Source of the DNA: Thalassobius sp047123305
GTDB taxonomy: Bacteria > Pseudomonadota > Alphaproteobacteria > Rhodobacterales > Rhodobacteraceae
NCBI RefSeq assembly: GCF_047123305.1
Contig: NZ_CP138918.1
Location: 1,302,001-1,366,000 of the forward strand
DNA length: 64,000 bases
Reading direction: 5' to 3'
Shown: piece by piece, positions 17,313 to 25,106 of the stretch
How the letters are laid out: every line of letters starts with the position of its first letter
Position numbering within the stretch: position 1 is the stretch's first letter
Made by a program: the position numbers and the translations under genes
The notes under the pieces: generated by a model
The model's database searches: none
The model's input: only the letters and a program-made list of their open reading frames with translations
Told to the model about the DNA's origin: nothing

Positions 17313-18425
17313 TCAGTTGTCTTGCCCCAGCTTGGGGGACGGACGGTCCAGTTTCAGCTCCGCATCGGAGAAGGTGAAGGGCGCACGCACGCCAGGTACA
17401 CCGTCCAGCTCTACCTGCATGCCACGTGCGGCGATCTGGGGATCGTCGAACACCTCAGCCAGATCGTTGATCGGCCCGGCGGGAATGCCGCGATCTTCAC
17501 ACCCCGAGAGCAGATCGGCTTTGCTGCGCTTGCGGGTTTCTGCCATCAGCAGGTCTATCATCCGGTCGCGGTTGGCAATCCGATCCGCGTTTTTCAGAAA
17601 CTCCGGCGACTCTGCCATCCAGTCGAGGCCAAGCAGAGTGCAAAGGCGCTGATACTGCCCGTCATTGCCTGTAGCGATGATGATATAGCCGTCCGCGCAG
17701 TCAAACACCTGATAGGGCGTCAGATTCGGATGGTAGTTGCCGGTGCGGCCCGGCGCGGTGCCGGTCGACAGATAGTTCATCGCCTGGTTAGCTGTGATCG
17801 AAACGGCGACATCCAAGAGCGCCATATCAACGTGCTGGCCTTTTCCGGTCTGCGAACGTTGATGCAGCGCGGCAAGGATGCCTGAGACGGCGTAGACACC
17901 GGTGAAGATGTCGGTGACCGCCACGCCCACACGCTGTGGCTGGCCATCAGGATCGCCGGTGATCGACATCAACCCGGACATGCCTTGGATGATATAGTCG
18001 TAGCCTGCGCGATGGGCATAGGGGCCGGTTTGGCCGAACCCGGTGATCGAGCAGTAGATCAGCCCCGGATTGACCTCTTTCAGGCTGTCGTAATCCAACC
18101 CGTATTTGGCCAGTCCACCCACCTTGAAGTTCTCAATCAGGATGTCAGCATCACGCACCAGCGCACGCACCTGTTCCTGGCCTTCGGGCGTGCGGAAATC
18201 AACCGTGACGGAGGATTTGCCACGGTTGCAACTGTGGAAATAGGCGGCGGTGGTGTCTTCGTCCCGTTCGATGAACGGCGGGCCCCACTGGCGGGTGTCG
18301 TCCCCTGCCGGGCTTTCGACCTTGATGACCTCTGCGCCAAGATCAGACAGGGTTTGACCGGCCCAGGGGCCGGCCAGAATGCGGGCGAGCTCAACAACCT
18401 TGAGCCCGGCAAGCGGTGCAGTCAT
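17313..18425 (-). CDS. CaiB/BaiF-type (class III) CoA transferase
   Basis: A 370-residue enzyme that moves CoA between carboxylic acids. The N-terminal LAGLKVVELARILAGPWAGQTLSDLGAEVIK is the family signature (given here by its ends, residues 4 to about 34), followed by GDDTRQWGPP. The catalytic Asp lies in AGYDYIIQGMSGLMS, and GVAVTDIFTGVYAVSGILAAL follows. The length is on the short side of the usual 390-410. Its ATG directly follows the TAA of the DsbA gene with no spacer, so it is co-translated with a thiol oxidoreductase of unrelated function. Substrate acids are unknown. Confidence 0.9.
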   Translation of the reverse strand: MTAPLAGLKVVELARILAGPWAGQTLSDLGAEVIKVESPAGDDTRQWGPPFIERDEDTTAAYFHSCNRGKSSVTVDFRTPEGQEQVRALVRDADILIENFKVGGLAKYGLDYDSLKEVNPGLIYCSITGFGQTGPYAHRAGYDYIIQGMSGLMSITGDPDGQPQRVGVAVTDIFTGVYAVSGILAALHQRSQTGKGQHVDMALLDVAVSITANQAMNYLSTGTAPGRTGNYHPNLTPYQVFDCADGYIIIATGNDGQYQRLCTLLGLDWMAESPEFLKNADRIANRDRMIDLLMAETRKRSKADLLSGCEDRGIPAGPINDLAEVFDDPQIAARGMQVELDGVPGVRAPFTFSDAELKLDRPSPKLGQDN

Positions 18426-19079
18426 TTACATGCCCAACCGTTCATCAAGGATCGCTTTCAGATCCGTGTAGCTCATGTTGGAGTATTTCTTGCCGTCCAC
18501 AAACAGGGTCGGGGTCGAACTGACGTCGTCGGATTCCATGTTCTGCTGGAACCAGGTGTACAGCGCCTGAGCGTTTTCGGCGTCGGACATGCAAGCGTCC
18601 AGCTCTTCTTTGCCGATGCCAGCCACCAGACCAATGCGGCGCAGGTTCTGGTCAATCTCGCTCAGGTTGCCGCCGCCGATCCAGGATTTCTGTTCCGCAT
18701 AGAGCATATCGGCAATGCCAAAGAACTTGGTCGGTTCACAACGTGCCATCATGGCGGCCCACAGGCCGGGACGGTCGAAGTAGACGTCACGATAGACAAA
18801 TTTCACCTTGCCGGTGTCGACATACTCGGCCTTGATTTTGCCCAGCACATTGTTGTGGAAAGTGGCGCAATGCGGGCAGGTGAAAGAGGCGTATTCCATC
18901 AGCGTGACCGGCGCATCTTCCGAACCCATAGTCATCTCAACGATGCCAGACAGATCGGCGTCCTGCGCATGGGCCATGCCAACCAGATCAGGCAGCTGGT
19001 TCTGGCCGGGGAACAGGGTATAGGCGCCAGCTGTTACGGCGGCGGCCCCCATCAGGCCCATTGCATATCTGCGGTTCAT
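18426..19079 (-). CDS. DsbA-family thiol:disulfide oxidoreductase
   Basis: A 217-residue exported thioredoxin-fold protein. The N-terminal signal region (MNRRYAMGLMGAAAV) ends around AHAQ near residue 39. The active site is FTCPHCATFH and the cis-proline loop is STPTLFVDGKKY. It probably introduces or shuffles disulfides in the periplasm, like the DsbA-type proteins that follow DUF721 genes in other Rhodobacterales. It starts four bases after the DUF721 stop. Confidence 0.92.
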   Translation of the reverse strand: MNRRYAMGLMGAAAVTAGAYTLFPGQNQLPDLVGMAHAQDADLSGIVEMTMGSEDAPVTLMEYASFTCPHCATFHNNVLGKIKAEYVDTGKVKFVYRDVYFDRPGLWAAMMARCEPTKFFGIADMLYAEQKSWIGGGNLSEIDQNLRRIGLVAGIGKEELDACMSDAENAQALYTWFQQNMESDDVSSTPTLFVDGKKYSNMSYTDLKAILDERLGM

Positions 19080-19083
19080 CTAC

Positions 19084-19602
19084 TTACCTCTCTTGCGATT
19101 TTGTTCTGGTTAATACGGTCTGCGCCAGCCGCTCTAGCGCGGCCCGCAGCGAGTCATCGCCCACACCCTTTGCAACATGTGCCGCCTCGGCACGGATTGC
19201 GGGGGTTGGCTGGGGTTTCGGTTTTTCTTTGCGGCCATAGGTGAAATCGGCCTGCCCTTCGGCAAAGCCGGTGGGCGCGGTCTGGGTGACACGCAGGCGC
19301 GAGATGGCGTTGTAGCCGTAAACACCGTTCACCTTTTCACGCAGCTGTTCGCGCTGCATCTCGACCATCGGGGCATTTGCCCCCGTGGTCAGCACGGTCA
19401 ATGTCGCGCCAAAGCCCTGCCGGCCATATTTCACATCCACAGGACGGGCCATCGCGGCCATGTCTTCGCCGACAATCTCGGGCCAGTGGGTCAGAAGACG
19501 GGTGACAGCAAAGCCACGGGACTCACCAGCCTGACGGATCCGCTGCTGCAGCAACGATCCGGTGCGGGCAAATCCCTTGGTGGTCGGCTTGCGCTTCGCC
19601 AT
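19084..19602 (-). CDS. DUF721 (DciA-like) protein
   Basis: A 172-residue basic cytoplasmic protein. The N-terminal half (residues about 15-105) is DUF721-like, with the W in LTHWPEIVGEDMAA and a conserved YGRQGFGATLTVLTTG strand. This domain is shared with DciA, which helps load the replicative helicase. The C-terminal third is a Lys/Pro-rich linker followed by a short helix, which differs from typical DciA. It heads a three-gene operon with dsbA and the CoA transferase and is divergent from mutY. Confidence 0.8.
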   Translation of the reverse strand: MAKRKPTTKGFARTGSLLQQRIRQAGESRGFAVTRLLTHWPEIVGEDMAAMARPVDVKYGRQGFGATLTVLTTGANAPMVEMQREQLREKVNGVYGYNAISRLRVTQTAPTGFAEGQADFTYGRKEKPKPQPTPAIRAEAAHVAKGVGDDSLRAALERLAQTVLTRTKSQER

Positions 19603-19693
19603 GCTTTCCGCCTGTTTCCTTCCTCACTCTTGGCCCTATCCTAAAGGCGCTGTAGGCAGACGCCAGCGAATTGGACAGGGCAGGACATAAATA

Positions 19694-20770
19694 TTGCGTG
19701 ACGTGAATTTGACCGAAGCGACCGCCACGGATCTCTTGGCGTGGTATGACGTGCATGCACGCGAAATGCCGTGGCGCGTGCCCCCTGCACAGAAAGTCGC
19801 CGGGGTGCGGCCCGATCCATATCGAGTCTGGATGTCCGAGGTGATGTTGCAGCAGACCACGGTTGCGGCGGTAAAGGACTACTTCCACCGTTTCACCACC
19901 CGCTGGCCCACAGTGTCAGATCTTGCCGCGGCGCGGGATGAGGATGTGATGGCGGAATGGGCGGGGCTTGGCTATTACGCCCGCGCCCGCAACCTGTTGA
20001 AATGTGCCCGGGTTGTGGTTGCCGAACATGATGGGGTGTTCCCGGACACTTTGGCGGGGTTGCTGAAGCTGCCCGGTGTTGGTCCCTATACGGCGGCGGC
20101 GGTGGCCTCGATCGCGTATGACCTGCCTGCCGTTGTGGTGGACGGCAATGTTGAGCGGGTGATGGCGCGGTTGCACGATGTGCACGATCCGCTGCCGGGG
20201 TCAAAACCGTTGCTGACAGATCTGGCGGAGGCGCTCACGCCAGAGGCGCGGCCTGGGGACTATGCACAGGCGGTGATGGATCTGGGGGCGACGATCTGTT
20301 CGCCGCGAAACCCGGCTTGCGGCATCTGCCCTTGGCGGGGTCCCTGCGCCGCACAAGCGGCGGGCACAGCGGCAGAGCTGCCAAAGAAAACCCCGAAGAA
20401 ACCCAAACCCACCCGTCATGGCATCGCCTATATCGGACGCCGCGCGGATGGTGCCTATCTGATGGAACGGCGGCCGGACAAAGGGCTGCTTGGCGGGATG
20501 CTGGGCTGGCCCGGTGCTGACTGGACCGAGGCAGGTGCGGCGGAACACCCGCCCATCGCAGCCAACTGGCGGCAGGTCGCGGGCGAGGCCAAACACACTT
20601 TCACCCATTTCCATCTGCTTTTGCAGGTGCGGATCGCGGATCTGCCGCAGGGGGCGAACCCTGAAAGTGGACATTTTGTTGAGGCTGAGACGTTTCGTCC
20701 CGCTGATCTGCCCACCGTGATGCGAAAGGCGTTTGACCTTGGGTTCGGGGCGTTTGACAATGTGGGCTGA
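19694..20770 (+). CDS. mutY: A/G-specific adenine glycosylase
   Basis: A 358-residue base-excision repair enzyme that removes adenine mispaired with 8-oxoguanine. Seen in order are the catalytic Glu region MSEVMLQQTTV, the helix-hairpin-helix LPGVGPYTAAAVASIA, the catalytic Asp in VVVDGNVERVM, the 4Fe-4S cluster pattern C-x6-C-x2-C-x5-C (CSPRNPACGICPWRGPC), and a C-terminal NUDIX-like domain (GLLGGMLGWPG, FTHFHLLLQV) that reads 8-oxoG. The TTG at 19694 has AGGA eight bases upstream and is preferred over the GTG three codons later. Confidence 0.95.
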   Translation: MRDVNLTEATATDLLAWYDVHAREMPWRVPPAQKVAGVRPDPYRVWMSEVMLQQTTVAAVKDYFHRFTTRWPTVSDLAAARDEDVMAEWAGLGYYARARNLLKCARVVVAEHDGVFPDTLAGLLKLPGVGPYTAAAVASIAYDLPAVVVDGNVERVMARLHDVHDPLPGSKPLLTDLAEALTPEARPGDYAQAVMDLGATICSPRNPACGICPWRGPCAAQAAGTAAELPKKTPKKPKPTRHGIAYIGRRADGAYLMERRPDKGLLGGMLGWPGADWTEAGAAEHPPIAANWRQVAGEAKHTFTHFHLLLQVRIADLPQGANPESGHFVEAETFRPADLPTVMRKAFDLGFGAFDNVG

Positions 20771-20809
20771 ACGCGCTCTGATTTTGGCAACTCATTGGGA
20801 CAACATGTC

Positions 20810-21958
20810 ATGGTTGATCGCCCCGTTCCCCGCACCGCCCGCCTGAGCCTGTCCAAGGCGCTGCCATTTTGGCTGTCGCTGACGCTAATTCCTGTTGCGC
20901 TGGTCAGTGCCGTATTTGGCGGCTGGTTCACGTTGCTGCTGCCGCTCTGGGCCTGGTGGTTGTTCACCTTGCTGGATGTGTTCACCGGCCTGAACCTCGA
21001 CAATGCGGACACCGATACCCCCGATGCGGCGCTGTTCTGGTACCGGCTGATCACGCTGATCTGGTTCCCGATCCAGTTTGTGACCATCTACGGGCTGATC
21101 TACTACGCCACCCGGGCCACCCATCTGGATCTGGGGGAAAAACTGGTGCTGTTCTTTGGTGTCGGAGTGATTTCCGGCACGGTTGGGATCAACTACAGCC
21201 ACGAGCTGGTGCACCAGAAGAACAAGTGGGAGCGATGGCTGGGGGACCTGTTGCTGGCCACCGTGCTATATTCCCATTTCCGATCCGAGCACCTGCTGGT
21301 GCACCACCGCCATGTCGGCACACCACGCGATGCGGTGACGGCGCTCTATAACGAGGGCTTCCACCGATTCTTTTTCCGGGTGTTGTTCCAAAGCCTTGCG
21401 TCGGCCTTTGCGGCGGAAAAGGCCATGCTGGACCGGCGCAAACGGCCTGTCTGGCACCTGAACAACCCGTTCTGGCGTTACGGCACGCTGCAGCTGGTGG
21501 CGCTGGTACTGGCGCTGGCGGTTGGGGGCCTTGAGGGGCTGGCCCTGTTTATCCTGCAGGCGGGATCTGCCGTCTGGCAGCTGGAGCTGACCAACTATGT
21601 GGAACACTACGGGCTGACCCGCAAACATCTGGGTGAGGGCAAGTACGAACATGTCAAACCGCACCACAGTTGGAACGCGGCCCATAAGGCCACCAATTGG
21701 CTGTTGATCAATCTGCAGCGCCACAGTGATCACCACTACAAACCTGACCGGCGGTTCCCCTTGCTGCAAAACTATGACGCCGAAGATGCGCCACAGTTTC
21801 CCTATGGCTATCCGGTGATGACCCTGATGGCGATGATCCCGCCCCTGTGGCGGCGGCGGATGAACCCGCGTGTGCGGGCATGGCGGCGCAAGTTCTATCC
21901 CGAGATTGAAGACTGGACGCCCTACAAGCTGGGGACAAACCCGCTGCCACGGCTCTGA
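20810..21958 (+). CDS. alkB: Alkane 1-monooxygenase (AlkB-type di-iron membrane hydroxylase)
   Basis: This 382-residue inner-membrane enzyme would hydroxylate terminal methyl groups of alkanes or fatty chains. It has about six hydrophobic helices and the histidine boxes of the AlkB family: HELVH, the SEHLLVHHRHVG box, NYVEHYGL and LQRHSDHHYKP. The ATG at 20810 is chosen because GGGA lies nine bases upstream; an in-frame TTG lies at 20795. No rubredoxin or rubredoxin reductase gene is nearby, so the electron donors must be encoded elsewhere. It follows mutY by 39 bases in the same direction, perhaps on one transcript. Confidence 0.93.
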   Translation: MVDRPVPRTARLSLSKALPFWLSLTLIPVALVSAVFGGWFTLLLPLWAWWLFTLLDVFTGLNLDNADTDTPDAALFWYRLITLIWFPIQFVTIYGLIYYATRATHLDLGEKLVLFFGVGVISGTVGINYSHELVHQKNKWERWLGDLLLATVLYSHFRSEHLLVHHRHVGTPRDAVTALYNEGFHRFFFRVLFQSLASAFAAEKAMLDRRKRPVWHLNNPFWRYGTLQLVALVLALAVGGLEGLALFILQAGSAVWQLELTNYVEHYGLTRKHLGEGKYEHVKPHHSWNAAHKATNWLLINLQRHSDHHYKPDRRFPLLQNYDAEDAPQFPYGYPVMTLMAMIPPLWRRRMNPRVRAWRRKFYPEIEDWTPYKLGTNPLPRL

Positions 21959-21970
21959 TCTGCACGGACA

Positions 21971-22008
21971 GATGCCTCCGGCGGGAGTATTTTGGGATCA
22001 TTGAAAGA
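21971..22008 (+). repeat. 3'-end intergenic element, copy 2
   Basis: GCCTCCGGCGGGAGTATTTT followed by GGGATCATTGAAAGAGG, beginning 13 bases after the alkB stop and in sense with it. It shares the GGGAGTATTT core and the AAG(A)-type tail with the other copies. Confidence 0.5.
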
Positions 22009-22032
22009 GGCGGCAGGGCCGATCCCGAAATG

Positions 22033-22059
22033 AAAAAGGCCCCGCCATCGAGGCGGGGC
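22033..22059 (-). terminator. Rho-independent terminator downstream of ccrM
   Basis: On the minus strand GCCCCGCC-N5-GGCGGGGC forms a perfect 8-bp stem followed by CTTTTTCATTT. It lies about 155 bases after the ccrM stop. The 22060-22214 stretch between holds no gene I can support. Confidence 0.82.
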
Positions 22060-22214
22060 AGTTTGGTGCCGGCTGTCAGGCTACAGGCACCGGCGGTAAC
22101 TTTGGTGTTTTGGAATACCGCGAAAGGTCGTGAGGCGTTCAGAGGTTGCCCGGCAGAAACCGTCTGGCGCATGCTGGCCGGCCCGAGGGCAAGCCAGCAA
22201 GGGACCAGTCAGGA

Positions 22215-23321
22215 TCAGTTGGCCATTTCTGAACGGATCTGCTGGCGCAGGATATCGATCGGCACCTCTTTGCCGTCGCGCTTGATGCACCAGTAGGTCC
22301 AGCCATTGCAGCTCGGCGCGCCTTCCAGCGCGGCACCGACCTGATGGATCGAGCCTTTGACTTCACCGCCAACGATGGTGCCATCGGCACGCACCTTGGC
22401 TTTGTGGCGTTTGTTCAATGAATAGAGCTCATCGCCCGGACGCAGGAAGCCGCGTTCGACCAGCTGGCCGAAGGGCACACGCGGCTGGGCGCGTTTGCTG
22501 GTGGAAACCTGCAGCGCCTCTTTGTCGAAACGGCGCACGGCGGCCAGACGTTTGCGGGCCACTTTGCGGTAGGCCTCTTCACGTTCGATGCCGATGTAGT
22601 CCCGGCCCAGCATCTTGGCGACTGCGCCGGTGGTGCCGGTGCCAAAGAACGGATCGAGGATCACGTCACCGGGGTTGGTGGTGCCCAGGATCACCCGGTG
22701 CAGCAGGCTTTCGGGTTTTTGGGTTGGATGGGCTTTTTCGCCGTTCTCGTCTTTCAGACGTTCGCCGCCATTACAGATTGGCAGCACCCAGTCTGAGCGC
22801 ATCTGGATGCCTTCGTTCAGGGCTTTCAACGCTTCGTAGTTGAAGGTCGCCTTGGCGCCTTCGGATTTCGAGGCCCAGATCAGGGTTTCATGGGCGTTGG
22901 TCAGACGTTTGCCGCGAAAGTTCGGCATCGGGTTCGACTTGCGCCAGATCACGTCGTTGAGGATCCAGAATCCCTGGTTCTGCAACTCGGCGCCCATGCG
23001 GAAGACGTTGTGATACGAGCCGATCACCCAGATCGCGCCATTTGGCTTCAGGATCCGGCGGGCGGCGGTCAGCCATTCACGGGTGAATTTATCATAGGCC
23101 GCAAAGGAGGAGAACTGATCCCAGTGATCGTCCACTGCATCGACCTTGGAGTTGTCAGGCCGGTGCAAATCTCCTTTGAGCTGGAGGTTATACGGGGGGT
23201 CCGCAAAAATCAGGTCAACCGACTCCTCAGAGAGACTGTTCATCATTTCGATACAGTCGCCTTCAAGAAGCGAGTTTAGAGGGAGCGCAGGCGCGCCCTT
23301 CTTCGTGTGCTTGATCGTCAT
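22215..23321 (-). CDS. ccrM: Cell-cycle DNA adenine methyltransferase (GANTC)
   Basis: A 368-residue beta-class N6-adenine methyltransferase. Motif IV is DLIFADPPYNLQLKGD near residue 38, the SAM-binding motif I is DPFFGTGTTGAVAKMLG near residue 220, and the C-terminal 90 residues (from about PFGQLVERGFLRPGD) form the extra domain found in CcrM proteins. In alphaproteobacteria CcrM methylates GANTC and sets cell-cycle transcription. Two GAGTC sites lie in its own promoter region. It follows the rnhB gene on the same strand, the usual neighbourhood. Confidence 0.95.
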   Translation of the reverse strand: MTIKHTKKGAPALPLNSLLEGDCIEMMNSLSEESVDLIFADPPYNLQLKGDLHRPDNSKVDAVDDHWDQFSSFAAYDKFTREWLTAARRILKPNGAIWVIGSYHNVFRMGAELQNQGFWILNDVIWRKSNPMPNFRGKRLTNAHETLIWASKSEGAKATFNYEALKALNEGIQMRSDWVLPICNGGERLKDENGEKAHPTQKPESLLHRVILGTTNPGDVILDPFFGTGTTGAVAKMLGRDYIGIEREEAYRKVARKRLAAVRRFDKEALQVSTSKRAQPRVPFGQLVERGFLRPGDELYSLNKRHKAKVRADGTIVGGEVKGSIHQVGAALEGAPSCNGWTYWCIKRDGKEVPIDILRQQIRSEMAN

Positions 23322-23375
23322 TTTTTCTGCCTCAATACCCGGCGCATTTTTGCGCTCTTGGTTGGCCTTAAAAAT

Positions 23376-23391
23376 GAGTCAAATGGGAGTC
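23376..23391. promoter_or_regulatory. Two GANTC sites in the ccrM promoter region
   Basis: GAGTC occurs at 23376-23380 and 23387-23391, inside the 106-base gap upstream of ccrM. On the minus strand both overlap TTGAC-like candidates for the -35 element (TTGACTC, TTGACC-CCGACTC). Methylation of these sites by CcrM could switch the promoter. Confidence 0.6.
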
Positions 23392-23427
23392 GGGGTCAAT
23401 TTCTTTTTTGTATCAGAATGTTAGATT

Positions 23428-24057
23428 TCACTCTTGATACAATATATTGTGCACCGGTTTGAAGCTGTGCCTATGGTGTGGTGTCACCCCCAATTCAGCC
23501 AGTGCAGCCTTGTGGGACGGGGTTGGATAGCCGGCGTTTGTTTCCCATCCGTAACCAGGGAACTGGGTCGCCAAGTGTTGCATGATCTCATCACGTGCAA
23601 TTTTTGCGGCAATGGAGGCGGCGGCGATTGAGACCGATCTGGTGTCGCCTTTCACCACTGCCTGCGCCGGCATGTTCAGTCCCTGCGGGATCATATTGCC
23701 ATCGATCAGCGCCATATCCGGCGGCGTTTGAAGCCCCTGCAAGGCCCGCTGCATGGCGATGTGGCTGGCGCGCAGGATGTTGTGGGTGTCAATTTCCTGA
23801 ACGGTTGCGTGCGCGACGGAGACATCGGCGTGCGCCAGCAACTGTTCCAGCAGCATACCGCGTCGTCTGGCGGTCAGCTGTTTTGAATCGTTCAACCCCT
23901 TGGGAATGTGGGCGGGGTCCAGCACAACGGCGGCGGCGGTCACAGGGCCGGCCAGAGGCCCGCGCCCGACCTCATCCACGCCAGCGACGCGCAGGAAACC
24001 CTGCGCGTTCGCCTGTTGCTCGAAAGAGAAATCGGGGGTCTGTTTTTCTTTGTTCAT
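23428..24057 (-). CDS. rnhB: Ribonuclease HII
   Basis: A 209-residue enzyme that cuts RNA in RNA/DNA hybrids and at single ribonucleotides. The acidic catalytic residues lie in AGVDEVGRGPLAGPV, and the family motifs GLNDSKQLTARRR, ALIDGN, SIAAASIAAKIARDEIM and NAGYPTPSHKAAL follow. It precedes ccrM on the minus strand by 106 bases. The length is typical. Confidence 0.95.
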   Translation of the reverse strand: MNKEKQTPDFSFEQQANAQGFLRVAGVDEVGRGPLAGPVTAAAVVLDPAHIPKGLNDSKQLTARRRGMLLEQLLAHADVSVAHATVQEIDTHNILRASHIAMQRALQGLQTPPDMALIDGNMIPQGLNMPAQAVVKGDTRSVSIAAASIAAKIARDEIMQHLATQFPGYGWETNAGYPTPSHKAALAELGVTPHHRHSFKPVHNILYQE

Positions 24058-24091
24058 CTGTTCTGTGAACCCCGTTTTCCACCTGTATTCA

Positions 24092-24129
24092 AGAGGGGAC
24101 CGTTGGGAAGGCAGTAGGCGGTCCCCTCT
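24092..24129. terminator. Long stem-loop between two minus-strand genes
   Basis: AGAGGGGACCG-N16-CGGTCCCCTCT is a perfect 11-bp stem located 12 bases after the stop of the exported unknown gene. There is no T-run; it may block 3' decay or terminate with Rho. Confidence 0.6.
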
Positions 24130-24140
24130 GTCACACCCGA

Positions 24141-24575
24141 TTAGGGACGGGCGATGCTGTAGCCACGGTCACGCAGGCAGCGGACCAGATAGGCGGGCTT
24201 GCGGCCGTTTTGCGTCCACATCGGCAAACGGCAGGAGATCGGCAGGCGATCTGCACGTTTGTAGTGGCGGTTGAGGCACTTTGCGCCCAGCACGCGGGTG
24301 TTGTTGCCGAGGGCTGTGTTGGCCCGTTTCACGCAACGACGCGGCAGAACCTTGCGGTCGCGGGGGCGTGGTGTGACGACCAGTTCGCGGTCCCGGTAAC
24401 GGTTTACATCGTTGCGATTGTTGTCGCTGATGGCTTTGCCGATGATGGCCAGAGCTGCTGCACCGAAGAGGAGCTTGGCGATGTCTTCGTCGCTGGCGGC
24501 CCGGGCGGGGGCGGCGGTGAAAGAGGTGATGGCCATGGAGGCGGCGAGGATGGCGGCAATGAACTTACGGGACAT
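24141..24575 (-). CDS. Exported small basic protein of unknown function
   Basis: A 144-residue protein with a clear Sec signal ending at APARAASDED (about residue 27). The mature protein has a short hydrophobic stretch (LLFGAAALAIIGKAI), then an Arg/Lys-rich region and four cysteines (RRCVKR, AKCLNR, ISCRLP, VRCLRD), enough for two disulfides. I do not recognise a named family. It is transcribed alone, toward rnhB, with a stem-loop after its stop. A periplasmic role using disulfides is plausible, but nothing more can be said. Confidence 0.7.
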   Translation of the reverse strand: MSRKFIAAILAASMAITSFTAAPARAASDEDIAKLLFGAAALAIIGKAISDNNRNDVNRYRDRELVVTPRPRDRKVLPRRCVKRANTALGNNTRVLGAKCLNRHYKRADRLPISCRLPMWTQNGRKPAYLVRCLRDRGYSIARP

Positions 24576-24725
24576 GATGCGTTCCTATCTATGGGTGCTG
24601 TGTGCGTTGATCTTTGGTTGCCCTTCAGGTGTCTGCGGCGGCTCATGTGTCGCGCCGTTTTGCCTTGGTGTCGGGCTGTGAAATCAAATTGGGGCCACCC
24701 CCTTCAGACAGGCAATAACACCCCC

Positions 24726-24742
24726 GTGTTATCGAATATCAC
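24726..24742. promoter_or_regulatory. Candidate operator A for the 24801-25782 unit
   Basis: GTGTTAT-CGA-ATATCAC is an inverted repeat with one mismatch. Its core TTATCGAATA matches the core TTATTGAATA of operator B, 33 bp downstream. Confidence 0.45.
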
Positions 24743-24757
24743 CGGTGCCAAACCCCT

Positions 24758-24776
24758 TTGGTTATTGAATAACCAA
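24758..24776. promoter_or_regulatory. Candidate operator B, 19-bp perfect palindrome
   Basis: TTGGTTATT-G-AATAACCAA has 9-bp arms around a single base, which suits a dimeric DNA-binding protein better than an RNA hairpin. It ends 24 bases before the ATG at 24801, so it probably overlaps the promoter. Confidence 0.6.
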
Positions 24777-24800
24777 CGGTTCCGGCGCATGTTGGTGGTC

Positions 24801-25106
24801 ATGAAACGCACCCTTGTCAAAACCCTCTCCGCCACCGTGATTGGCACTGTTCTGGTTCTGGGATCCGCCCATGCGGCCAGCGCCGGATGTTACGCCGATT
24901 ACAAAGCCAAGCAGGACAATCCGCTGAAGCTGCACTACGGTGTGGCCGAACTCAGCGGGGACTGCTCTGCCAAAGCTGCCAAAGCCGAACTGGCCCCGCG
25001 CGTGGCCTCGGAAGGGTGGACGCTGCTGACCGTATTGTCGGTCTTTGGCGATGAGGGATTGCAGGAAAGGAAAGAGAGTGCCGGGAGATATTTCCTCCGC
25101 TACTGA
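24801..25106 (+). CDS. Small exported protein of unknown function
   Basis: A 101-residue protein with a Sec signal (MKRTLVKTLSATVIGTVLVL, cleavage near HAASA). The mature part of about 70 residues has two cysteines (AGCYADYK and SGDCSAKA), probably one disulfide, and a C-terminal Arg/Tyr-rich end. An ATG four codons upstream (24789) is possible. It overlaps the start of the membrane winged-helix gene by 29 bases, so the two are co-expressed and may be functionally linked. I do not recognise the family. Confidence 0.7.
   Translation: MKRTLVKTLSATVIGTVLVLGSAHAASAGCYADYKAKQDNPLKLHYGVAELSGDCSAKAAKAELAPRVASEGWTLLTVLSVFGDEGLQERKESAGRYFLRY

Noticed and set aside
22060..22214. A gene between the terminator and ccrM
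   Set aside because: The open frames here cross the terminator hairpin and show no ribosome-binding site or motif.
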